This document shows positions 45,385 through 57,100 of a stretch of DNA of 64,000 bases, in pieces; position 1 is the first letter of the stretch; each line of letters opens with the position of its first letter. Both the position numbers and the translations under genes were made by a program. Where the stretch lies: positions 52,452,001 through 52,516,000 of the forward strand of contig OX419760.1 of the NCBI GenBank assembly GCA_948567375.1, written 5' to 3'. A model generated the notes under the pieces. The model was not told the origin of the DNA and ran no database searches. It saw only the letters and a program-made list of their open reading frames with translations. This DNA comes from Lunularia cruciata. Taxonomy: Eukaryota; Streptophyta; Marchantiopsida; Lunulariales; Lunulariaceae.

Positions 45385-47058
45385 ATATATTGCATTTTAG
45401 TCGATGAGTATTAGTTTGCAAACCTGTGCCTTAACCAAATAGTCAGATAAGTAAACCCCTTTATCTCTTCCTCTTATATTTCTTGATTCAAACTAAATCC
45501 CGATTGCTGCAATTTACTACCTTTCCAAACTGTACACTGTTGATACATATATCGTTGTTAGATGTACTTTTAAGTGAGGAACTTTTCGGACAACTAACAC
45601 ATCGAAAGAAACCTCCTAAGCGGTCTCCTTAATTTTAAGATAGCATTTCATGTCGAAGAATAGAAAGTGGATATAACTTCCTATGGGTTTCCTCCTTTCA
45701 TGAAAAGATGCACATGGTTGGTTAGCTCTGGGAGCTCTTGCTAACTGTAATTATACTTGAAGAAAGAAATCCTACAAAATATGTAGGAATTATCCTTCAC
45801 AGGAGACCTAGCGGACATTTCCTTGTGCATATAATCCCATACACGATTCGTGATACCTATTCGTCGCGATTTTCTTTCTCTTTTCCAGTCTGCACTTTCA
45901 TTAACAAATCTTTAGCTCCCCTGTTCTTGTGTGATGTCAAGGTGGCCCTTTTGATTTTTCTATTTCCAATGATTCAAAATATGCTCTAATATGTGCTCGG
46001 GTGGTCTTTTATATTCTGATCTTCTGATGAAATCAGATTCATAGGTTTATGCTAGAGCTTTTCTATTGATCATAGAGATGGACGTGACTGGCTCTACTAT
46101 GTGCTAAAGCCTCAATCACTCACATGTAATTATCTTCCAAGTTTTTTTTTTTTTCCTTTTTGTCTGGCTTTCAATAACTGCACTGATTATTCACTCCCTA
46201 CGGCAGACATTTCAAACTATGTTAGTTTGAAAAGAAGTGCAGAACAATAATTTATCCATACCCAGAGGTAGTTCAATTAGTCCTAATAAACTCAATGAGG
46301 TGACAAATTGACCAAAGTTGACTTCGTGTATGACTGTGGCAAGGTGACATGGAATCCACAAATTGGAACATTAGTGGAATGTGTCAGTGCCATACCATGA
46401 ATAAAAGCTTATCTATAAATCTTTTTACAACTTTAATTTCTAGATGAAATATGAGGCCAACCCGTGAAATAAAAATGAATTAACTTTCAATCTACAGAAA
46501 ACGGGGGTTATTCTGGCAGCTTAATAAAAAAACTAGTGCGAAAGAACAATATTCAGTTAAGACGGTCGTCACGTTTAAGACTTCTATATCCAGTAAAGCA
46601 CTAGAGAAACTAGTATATTGTACCAGGAACTCTATCCGAGTGTTATCTCCCACATGAAGAATAGATTGTAGAATATACTAAAATATAAACTTGTTAAGAG
46701 AAAGTGAACTCAAAAAATATGTAACGCCCCGTCAAGAGATCTAGAAATGGCATGACCTGATATAGATACTGACAATTCGAGGACATTGTTTCAATAACGA
46801 GACAACCCATAAGAAAAGATAAAAAGGATTTGCCGGACATCTCCGATCTTTTTTCACAGGAATCTTGGAAGAATGATAAGTTTAGTTAAAAGATTAGTAC
46901 CCCATTGAAGTCTTGGCACCAACTCATAAAGATTGTGAAAGAGAGATGTTCTTCCAAGATGCACCTACAAGAATGCAAAAGAAAGACATAGAAAATACCC
47001 AACTCGCTAGAAGCTCAAAGCCTTAGAAGTGAGATGTAGAACAATTAGAATGTGCATG
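44021..47058. other. AT-rich intergenic stretch with a second TA microsatellite
   Basis: No gene is recognised. A (TA)n run spans 45331-45382. The rest is AT-rich with short open frames only. Confidence 0.45.
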
Positions 47059-47069
47059 GAAACTTAAAG

Positions 47070-47321
47070 GGCTCTACGGAAGGCAGTGGCTGGTGCAATC
47101 CATAGGAGAGCAATCACATTAGGTGATGTTTCTTCGGATACTCCAGTTGTGTGTAGACAGTACGACTTGCATAGCTCAGATATCTTAGGTGCGATTGGAC
47201 AGAGTTCTCGTACAGACTCTATTGGGGCTTAGCCCCATGTTATCTTTCTTGTCTCTCTTGTACGGGCTTGATGGGGTCTTCCCATCCTTCATTTTTCCTA
47301 TGAGGCCGCCTTTTATCTCTT
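47070..47321 (+). mobile_element. 5'-truncated R2-like tail (copy I)
   Basis: This 252-bp plus-strand copy begins in the last part of the endonuclease ORF and includes the stop, both hairpins and the 3' end. It is flanked by perfect 11-bp repeats GAAACTTAAAG at 47059-47069 and 47322-47332. Hairpin 1 is at 47223-47237 with stop TAG at 47230-47232; hairpin 2 is at 47270-47286. Confidence 0.88.
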
Positions 47322-47635
47322 GAAACTTAAAGCGAGTAGGATTCGAGCTTAAGACATCGAGGAATCACGTTTTGATATTTATGTTATCCACAATGCTTTT
47401 TACGAAACTGCAGATTGATGTTGCAAGGATCAGAAAAGATGCACGTAATCGTGATCGTCGTGGCTCCATCCAATCATTCGGAAACCCCTTCCCATTTTGA
47501 ACGACAACGGAAGGGTTCATTTCATTCGTTCGTCATCATCGTTTAATGTCTGCCAAATTCGACATGATGAGGACAGTATAAGAAGGAGCCCCCAAAGTTT
47601 AATGTCAGCGCATCTAAGGTGCCTGCAACATGTGG

Positions 47636-48067
47636 GTTTGGTGGCCGAAAATGGAAGTTCCTTAAGATGTAGGAGAACTCTGCTGCCTCTCTGGGAGTTT
47701 GGTAGCCAAAAATAGAAGTTCCTTAAGATGAAGGAGAAGTCTGCTGCCTCTCTTGTGAGTTTGGTGGCCGAAAATGGAAGTTCCTTAAGATGAAGGAGAA
47801 GTTTGCTGCCTCTCTTGTGAGTTTGGGGGCCGAAACTGGAAGTTCCAAGGATGAAGGAGAAGTCTGCTGCCTCTCTTGTGAGTTTGGTAGCCGAAAATGG
47901 AAGTTCCTTAACATGTAGGAGAACTCTGCTGCCGCTCTTGTGAGTTCGGTAGCCGGAACGGGAAGTTCCTTAAGATTTAGGAGAACTCTGCTGCCGCTCT
48001 TGTGAGTTCGGTAGCCGGAACTGGAAGTTCCTTAAGATGTAGGAAAACTCTGCTGCCTCTCTTGAGC
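47636..48067. repeat. Minisatellite, seven units of about 62 bp
   Basis: Units start at 47636, 47697, 47759, 47821, 47882, 47944 and 48006, each beginning GTTTGG or GTTCGG and containing GGAAGTTCC and CTGCTGCC. Unit length is 61-62 bp, not a multiple of three, so the repeat is not protein-driven. The first and last units diverge at their outer ends. Confidence 0.92.
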
Positions 48068-51000
48068 GAGAGAGAAAGACCCTTCCATTACAAATGTTCA
48101 ATCAAGTTGTTTGTGATGATGAAATCAAATGTTCAAGTATTTCTAGTTCTTGTAAGCAATGATGCTCTTTTCTTCAATTCGATAATTTGAGAGCTTTTTC
48201 TTTCCTCGAATGCTTGAAAGCAAGGGCAACGTTTGGAAGAATCATTTTTCTCGAAAAATTATCATGGTAGAAGATAATATGCGAATAATATAATATCATG
48301 ATGATGTATGTAATATTCAAGTATTTCCTATGCTACCAGGACCAGAAGTTTGGATCTATAAATTCATGTGTTCAGACCGTCGTTGGATTACAGGGTGATG
48401 GGATTTTTTAAAGTTTCGCATCCCGTTGGATCGAAATGTGAAATTAAAATCACTTAATTATACTTAATTAGAACAGTAATCTCGATTTCAACTTGGCACC
48501 ATCACATCACTTTGGAGGAAGGGAATCAATCTGTGATGTAATCTGTGACGAGCTCATTCCCTTCCGAGTTGATCGAGATTGACCCGGGTTAAGAAAGTCC
48601 GGTTAGAGCAGCATCTCAGTCTGGGTTTGCAGTTGCCGTGAACTGCTTCTGGGGAAGACAAAATAATCAGATGACATGAAAAAGCGAGAAAGCGAGAGAA
48701 GGAATCGGTAGATGTGCGTCCATGGATCCGTAGTATACGTGTTGTCCATTTCGTTCTCCTGTTCCATTGGGCGGAACAGGAGAAGGAGGTCCTCCTTGAA
48801 GAGCTGAAGACAAATGTTCTTGTAGAGGGAGGAAGAAGGTGGAGGAAGAGGTGGGCAGAAGAGACAACCAAAGCAACCGACCGGCGAAGCCATTGGCGGA
48901 TGCATAGGATCCGCAACCTGTTAGGAAAGGAGGGGCGGCGGAAGGCAGTATGTTCAGTAACCCAAGGTTAGTTCGTTCGCTCGCTTCCATGACGCGGCGG
49001 CGAGGTGAGATCGAAGGTGGGGCTCCAGATTGGCGGCATATTGGGAAACGAGGAGCGCTTCTAATTGGTGAATACAGAGAGCAGGCACCGCTTGCGCCAA
49101 CGACAAATACTATCCTCCAGGTTTTCATATCCAGATTGGCAGGAGGGCCAAGCCAGACATGGATTCTCGTCAGCGGAGAGAGAAAAGGAGCTGGCTTTGG
49201 AGACTGGGCCCGCTTGGTCCATAAAGTCTTGTGCGTCAATCGTGTGCGGTGGTGGATGGACGGAAGGAAGGAAGGAGGGGCCTGATTACGTTCCCACTGT
49301 ACTGGAGGCCGCGATCACAATGACAGTTGATTGGAGTACATGAAAGAGCGAGGCCGCAGATTGATAAAACAGATCGTGGAAGAGATGTAAACGTAGTACG
49401 AGTAGTGCATGCCCTCTATAGTTAATATTTTGTGCAACTATTGCAATTTCGGGCGAACCCGATTCGATATCTTGAGATCAGAATTCGTCTTTTGAGCAAA
49501 AGTGACAAAGTTCAGCATTCCTTAATGGGAAGCTTTTGGACCCAAGATGCTTTACTACGGTGGTAATAGAATATAAATAAGTGTGAGATGGAAAGCAGGA
49601 GATGAATGCACTTTGGCAAACAGTTCGAGTCGGATGAATTTACGAAGGGAGGGAATGGTGGGAAAAACATCAATCTCCGGTCTGCGCGAGATTACGGGTT
49701 GTCCAGCAGTGCGCCATGTTTCAAATTCATTTTCTCCACCAAGCTGTAATCGTGCGAAAGAAGAGGAACTGTGTACTAGAGAGTATATACGGACTTCAGA
49801 AAGCAAATTATAACCAAGGTTATAATTTGCAACAATTGGAGGCGGCATACAGTAGGGGGCGGTACCGAGTTTGGTTGCTTGATGACTCTCGAAATAAACA
49901 AATGGTTGGTGAGGGAGTTTTGATAAACAAGAAGAATTTTCAGAAGATGATGAGTCCGGGAAATTCCTAAGTGACGGGCAAGGTCACAGGGAACTAAGAG
50001 GAGGATATCGTTGGAGGAAGGGCGGTACATCGAGCAGAATGAATGAGCGAGCGGTGAATCGAATCGAAAGTGAACTGATCAAGTGGGAATGAAAGAACTT
50101 GGGGGGTACGAGTTGAATACGACTACTTAAGTACTAATGAATACATGGGCGGTAAAGTAGTAATCAAACGATATGAATGAACCCTGTCGGTAAAATCCAA
50201 TCAAATGTGAGGTTATGGAACAGGAAATATAGAACTTATGTACGAGTTCAGAAGTCTAATTATATAGGCGGAGACGGCAACCGGTCGAAATGAATAATCG
50301 GTTGGTGAGTAGAATCATAAACTGTACCTTTTGTATGGAATGGAATGGAATGAAATGGACGGAACGAAGGAAGAGAAAAGAACAGATTGGTAGGTTGGCC
50401 AGCGGAAACCACAAGGGCCGTTATGGGTCGTTCCTCCCCTTTTGGATATGAGAAAAGGACAGCGAGGACCGCAGATAAAGGGGAGGGAGGATTCGTAACA
50501 ACCAGGAGCGACGGTACAGAATAGAATAGAGTACATGTACACCTAAGAGAATGAATACAAACAGGCAGGAGCCAGCAGCAGGCTGTACCTTAGCAAAGGG
50601 ACAGCGAGCGCGAGGCCCTCGCGCACTCGCTCTCCTTTTCTGATACGTCTACACTAACAGTTACTGTTGGGCTCACTACTGAAACATACATGGACATTTT
50701 CTCCTCTCATCTGCTGCTGATGAGGTGACTGAGGTACCTGTGCTGTGTCGCGACTCGAGGGAGGGAGCGAGAGCTTCCTACCTTCCTGCCCCGTCTCACA
50801 TCACACAAATTGATTGCGCAGAAAAGCGCTAAAGCGCGCGTGTACAGTATCTCTACTGGAGCTTTCAGGGATGAGCACAGCAAAAGCAGCAGTGAACCTT
50901 AGGACAGTTCGGCCGGAAATTCTTCATCTGGCCTAATACAATGAGCTTTTGCTCCTTGCCCTCTTGACTTCATCCGGATTGTGGTAGGATCTCACACTTG

Positions 51001-51398
51001 GCACTTAGGAAGGGAAGAGGAAAACCAGTCATCCCTCGCACCGTTCACCATTTGGCCACATACATTGGTGAGGAGTTTTGGACCTATTCTCCAATTTGGC
51101 TGTTCAGTGGAGAAGGGAGGAGCGGGACGGACCTCGTCGCCCGTTGTCTGCTCCTCGTATGGCGGCGTTGGTTCGTTGATCTATTGTGATATCAGGGACG
51201 AATGGGAGACAGCACCATGACGAACTCGGGAGAATCCAGGTTCGAGGAGCACGACAATATGTGGAAACCGAAGCAGCTATCGTCCAACACTTCTTTCCAG
51301 CTTTTGCTGCGCAGCGAAACCTTGTGCATCTAGCAAACCACCATGTCGTCAGGCACCATCTTCTTCTTTGGATACCTAATCTTTCCTGATCTAGAACA
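48068..51398. other. Intergenic and upstream region of the bHLH gene
   Basis: No gene is convincing. Open frames at 48667-49239 (minus) and 48950-49285 (plus) overlap and match no family. A near-continuous palindrome of two perfect 13-bp arms lies at 49803-49830. A 43-codon open frame (51202-51333) lies just upstream of the bHLH start and could be an upstream ORF if included in the transcript. Confidence 0.4.
49803..49830. repeat. 28-bp palindrome, two perfect 13-bp arms
   Basis: Arms GCAAATTATAACC and GGTTATAATTTGC are exact complements separated by AA. It lies about 1.6 kb upstream of the bHLH start codon. Confidence 0.85.
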
Positions 51399-54119
51399 AT
51401 GATGAGTTCAACCAGAGCTACTGGAGGAGTGTGGATGGCTGGCAACACTCATGATTTAAGGTAATCTCCTGCAGAAAGAGAATCTCACTCGCTTTGAAAG
51501 GTTTGTGCAGTGATTTGTGTAATTGGGGTGGTTCGGGTTGTGAAAGAGGCGCTTGACTGTACTATGCTCTCGATATTGTAATGCACTCAAACGGATTTAC
51601 ATGGAGGTGACCAATAAAGCCAGCCTGTAAGGCCACGAAGCTGTTCATGGATCTAGGGATGTACGTGTTTGTCGAAAACAAAAGCTAAATTGAGTTCGCC
51701 TCTGCTCATTCGGTGTGCAGACTGTCAACTTGTATACCTGGCATCGAGAACGATCTGAGATGGAGGCCTACAAACTGCAACATTCCAAATCCCAATGATC
51801 CGACAGTAATGAAGGTAAGGGAGACCACAAGCGCCTTTTACGCGATCCATGTGGATGGTCTCACGATCAGATGAGATTAAACAGTAGGTTTGTCGCACAT
51901 AACTGACAAGAGTTGATATATCGCAGGACGATCTTCCATCGAGTTCAGGTTTCTCCTCCAAAGGAATGTTGGAAGATGACTGGTATATTTCGCCAGAAAA
52001 TACGCTTGCGGATGATATGAAGGACCTCGTGAACTCTCAAGAGGACAATGTGTCCTCGGCACATTTCGACAGCTTGGAAGCCCCCCATTTACACGGTTTC
52101 TTAACACGCAATGTCGGCAGATCTTACAGTAGCATGGACAGCAGGACCACTTTATCAACCATTTTAGACGGAGGATTGCCATACGATGGGATTGGTAATA
52201 ACCGGCAAGCAGGAGCAAGTCTTGGTAGTCTCGGAGGGAATTTTATGCACCTCGATATTCAAAGTGTCAACGGTACATCCGGTCTCCTTATGCCCAATCC
52301 TGGGCCAAACATGCACAATAATAATAATGTACGTGGAGCTCTTCTCACCAATTTGAGCCCCCGAAGCAGTCTAGACCATGGTTTCAACCATCATGGTGGC
52401 AACTTGAGTAGTTTCTTGACCAGCGGCATTAACACGTCGAGTTTCACAAATCATGCTGGAAATTTTAGCAACCAGCCGGGAATCGCTGCTGGCATTGGCA
52501 ACTGCGCATTTGGCGATAGCTTTAACAACTCTTTGAGCAGAAATCTCCTCGGGAAGAACAATTCAATGCTTATGAATGTCGAACGACCTCCATATTTGTC
52601 CAAGCACTTGCTAGGCTCGGCCACGCAGGAAAGGGCCCCTGCAACCTCCACTTCTCAGCAGACATTGTTGCAGAAGAGGGCCGCAATGCGGAACACGAGA
52701 CCGGGCAGACCAATTTCTCCCTCCGTCAAGTCGCCTCTACATGTAATCACTTCTGTTTCGAATGATTCGTCCGTGAACATGCCGGATGAAGAAAGTCCCA
52801 ATGTCAAGGCATTAGAAACGGCTGTCGTCGTCCTAGCTGTCCCATCCAAGGACGACGCTGGAACGGCCTCAGATGACGCTCGAGACTATAACATGGACAC
52901 GGAGCCCCGATTAATGGATCGAGAGGAGGGGAAGGAGGATGAGGATGTAGAGGTGAGCGGTGATGGCTCTGGTCTCTATGAAACAGAAGATACTTCCGGT
53001 ATGGAAGGACACGGGCAAGGAGGAACGGCACTCAAGGGCAAAGGCAAAAAGGGTTTGCCTGCTAAAAATCTCATGGCTGAGCGGAGGCGTAGAAAGAAAC
53101 TTAACGATCGTCTCTATATGCTACGTTCAGTAGTGCCGAAGATAACCAAGGTGGATTACTTTTTTGTGTCATATAGCAATAGTTTTATGACTCCTTCTCC
53201 TAGTAAAGATTTGCGAATGAATGAGCTGAGATATTCTCTCGCTAGACTCAAATGCGAGGCGGCTCGAGACTTACGACTTCGAGGTCGATTCTGAAATCTG
53301 CGCAGATGGACAGGGCTTCAATTCTTGGCGATGCAATCGAGTACTTGAAGGAGCTATTGGAGCGCATCAATGATCTGTCCAATGAGCTTGATTCGGCAAC
53401 TCCGGTGGACAGACCGAACGCTGCCCTTCAACTTCAAGGCTTGCCCCAGTCCCAGCCAACCGCATCCACGTTGGCATGTAGAGTGAAGGAAGAATCGCCA
53501 GCTTCCGTGCCGAGTTCTGAGTCTCAGCAACCCCTTAGGGTGAGTTGGTTCGCAAAAGTACATAACTAGGGCTCATAAGGACCGTGCTACTTAAAACCCA
53601 GAAATGGTACTGAATACATAACGGATTATGTCTCCAGGTGGAAGTGAACATAGGGGACAGCAGAGCAATCAACATCCACATGTTTTCTACGAAAAGACCA
53701 GGGCTCCTATTGTCGACCATGCGAGCACTTGAGGGACTTGGGATCGAGGTGCAGCAAGCTGTTGTCAGCTGCTTCAATGGTTTTGCTTTGGACATCTTTC
53801 GTGCCGAGGTGGGTGTAAGTCCTTACTAAATGAACCGCAGTTTTCTTTTTCTCGCGCAGGTCTGGGTTGAACGTTGTGCTTTGTAAACGCTCAGTCATCT
53901 TTGTTCGATAAAATTTCATCTTGCAATCCTTGACGAAATCACATAACGCTCTCTGTGGGGTTCCTAAAACGCCTTGTGCCTGTATACGTAACTAATACTA
54001 CATTAAATGACTGATTGATCTATGGATGACAGCAACTGCAAGAGGGCGAAATTGGCTCGGAGGAGGTCCGATCAGTACTTCTTCATGCTGCGGGGGCTAA
54101 CTCTGGCGGCCCTCAGTGA
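51399..54119 (+). CDS. ICE/SCRM-like: ICE/SCREAM-type bHLH transcription factor
   Basis: ICE1/SCRM proteins dimerise with SPEECHLESS/MUTE/FAMA-type bHLHs in stomatal development and act in cold signalling in Arabidopsis; moss SCRM controls sporophyte stomata. Six exons join in phase: 51399-51460, 51721-51814, 51927-53150, 53306-53539, 53638-53808 and 54033-54119, giving 623 residues. Exon 1 has GGVWMAGN, like the ICE1 N-terminus, and MLEDDW at about residue 66 matches ICE1 MLEGDW. KRAAMR, the motif hit by scrm-D, is at about 302-307. An acidic stretch precedes the bHLH. The basic region and helix 1 ([20 protein letters not shown], ends at 460) and helix 2 ([18 protein letters not shown], from 461) are split by intron 3, as in ICE1. 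An ACT-like C-terminus follows ([27 protein letters not shown]). It is longer than ICE1 (494 residues), mostly in the low-complexity N-terminal half. Confidence 0.93.
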
Positions 54120-57100
54120 ATAGCAGATGCTGATACTAGAGAAAGCACAAGCGATCGCTATTCCAACTGCTGTATATTATATGAAGTTTTCTGTATTCTA
54201 CGGATAGTTCGAGGTGAGAGAAAGGCCACAACAGCTGTTCCACGAGGCGATGCATACCTCTATCTGTAACGAGGAGCTCAGATTACTGCCTGGCCCACAG
54301 TCCTCGGCACGAGGCATAAACAGGCCCGTTGATGATGATATGTTGTTTCTCGCGAAAGTTAGTGCAGTGGATCTTCACTCCAACTCTGGTATTTCTTCTG
54401 AGTCTCGTGATGTTACTCACCTGTGTATATTTAATAACTGAGTTTTCTTCACTTCCCCACTCAACTGAATGCAATCAAGATGCCCATCGCCGATGTCCTA
54501 TTGTCGATACCGTTACTTCCCTGAATAACGTTGGCTATCAAATTGATTCATCATGAAACAGCAACTGCTACTAAGGCTACCATCGAGTGAACTGCAGCCA
54601 ACATGATATGGGCAGTGCATAGTGTGAAGTGAAAGGAACACTGCGATTGCGATTCCCTCCCACTACTTCTTACAGCCTCGCCTTAATAACCAACATTGAA
54701 AAGTTATCCCCGATACTGTAGGGCTTTCCGTCGATATCCACAGAGAAACATGGTAGAATAATATGACTTTTCGCCTTCGTAGTAGAAGGCTTTATTCCCG
54801 TTCCCACCACGCTACCTACGTTCCCCCGAAAAGTCTGTCCACGATAACAAACGGTTATAAGTCCTTCACAGGTCCTTCACAGGACCCAACGCCTGGGCCC
54901 AGGGATAGAGTGCCGGACGTCGACCAGCCCATGAACAAATTGAACAAATTGTCCCGTGTACCCCACATCCATTCCGGAAGGACATAGAATGACGTTTCCA
55001 GACGTCTCACATCTCCTCAACCATCCATGCCGGAAGACCTGGCAGGACCCTAGCTAACGTCTTCCAAAATCAACACCGTAAACAACGCTTTCTGCTCTCT
55101 TGCGGTCCATTTGCCTCTGACTAACGTCGTTATGATTGATTCTAAAGGTTACAATCTCAACTCAGACATTCTCATGGGAATCCCTTTCTCTATATCCCTA
55201 TTTCATCTAAGTTTGTTGAAACTTCGGTGATAATTTCATCACCCAAATGAGAGACAGTGAATTTGTTTCATAACCTCGGGATGACGTACACAAATGTTGA
55301 CTAATATAGAAGATGCCCCAAAAACTACCCTCGTATAACAAATTGAGCTGGTCCATTGATGTTGTCCATATATTCTAAAACCAGTCAATCAATACTTCTC
55401 GTAAGCATTATACTATCAACGATTGATAGGCATTGATCTTCTAATGGTGAAAGATTCAGACTGTAAAATGTCTTCACTTTCAAGTTATAACAACTCCTTA
55501 GATACATCTGCACAACGAGGGTAGCCTCTTGGTTTTGACGATGAACATTCCTACCACGGACATCAAAACTAATCTGAATCGGGGTTTACTGGCTACATCG
55601 TAGACTGTCCTAGCAAAAGTGCTGCGATTTGACAGTAGCAAACTGCAAGTTTAGTTACCATGGCGCCTTAACTTTTGAGTATAGTTCTCTCATTCATTCA
55701 GGTTCGTTAAGGCTTGAGGGTTCCTTCGGTTTCACCAGTTTGAATCGAAAGTCTATTTCGAGAGGTAGGACGAGTTTCCTTGCGGAAGCTATGGCTATTT
55801 CTCCAACCATACTCACCTCATATTTTATATAGAGAGTCTCTGTCACTTTGGAGAACTTTCACGCTTTGGACTTTCATAGACGGCAAGTAGGAACTCCCTT
55901 TGTGTCTAGAACACTCCCTCCCTCCCGAGGATCTATATCACTTAGTTCAACAATAGATTACTAGATTACGTTGTCTCTTTCCCTCTTGTTTCGCGTTGCG
56001 GCAATAGATTAGTCTCTTTCGCTTTGGGGCACCATTCGGCAGACGGTTTCAGCCCATTTTCATTGGGCATCGTGCTCGTTCTCCCTTTTGCACTTCTCTG
56101 TCCCTTGTATTCTTATATTTTCTTTCTTACTTCAGAGTATACTATTTGGCCCCTTTTTTCTTCTTTGGCTATTTGCCTCTCTTTGCTTCGGAATTCGTGG
56201 GCTCTCTCGTTGACATGGCCTTCTTATCCTTCTTCACGGTACATTGCTTGGTGGTGCTTTTCTCTTGTCCAATTACAGAAGCCAAAATGGCCATTAATAT
56301 AGAACATGCAGGAGAAGCCCGTAGAAATGATGTTCAGAGAAAGTTGCAGAGGCTATTTTCCGTACTTAAGACAGACGATATGCAGATAAACAAGAGATTT
56401 CATCTTTTCCCATGTGGGTTTGTCAGCATGAAGGTCCGCTATTCACTGCAACTGAAGGGGATTTCGAGTGGGCCTGACTGACTGATAAACCGATCGTAGA
56501 ACGCTTGTGTCATGACGTGAGCTAAATTATGCAATACCGTTATGCAGAGGACAATGACCAAGTGGGAGCAGAAATTCACGCTAATGTATCGATGGCACGT
56601 TTATAAATCGGTGTAAACCTGTAGAATTATTAACGCAGATTGACAATTGAAAGACAATGTAGCAGCTTGAATTGTCTGAACCTAAAGAAAAGGGAAATTT
56701 TAAGCATCGATTATGTATAGCGGGATTGGAAAATAGTCATTGTTACCCATAATAAGACCATAATAAGCATCTGGAACGGAAGTTCAAGTTTACACTGTAT
56801 AGTATATCTTATCACAGACAGAAAGGAGGAGGGAAAGACGACTCACTTACCAAATACATCTTATTCCACTCTGATACTTGATCTGGTGAACTGCTCTAAG
56901 TGAAAAGAGTGCAAACATTTTGAATGAGGTACATAGATGCTGAACATTTATGTTGGGTACAGAGCCTTAAGATTTCATTACATTCTTGGCTAGCTAGGAA
57001 TCTCAAGATTCGAGATATTCAAAAGATCGAACCCTTGATTGACTTCATGATTCGGAACCATGAGCTCTATGTGATTTCGTGAGAGTTCACTTTCAAGCAA

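Noticed and set aside
47723-47914. Open frame with protein-level repeats (RNFHFRLPNSQERQQTSPSS-like)
   Set aside because: It is the reverse strand of the 62-bp minisatellite. The unit is not a multiple of three, so the apparent repeats arise from the DNA array.
48667-49239. 190-codon minus-strand open frame
   Set aside because: Overlaps an equally long plus-strand frame, shows no recognised motif and no splice-joined extension. Probably chance.
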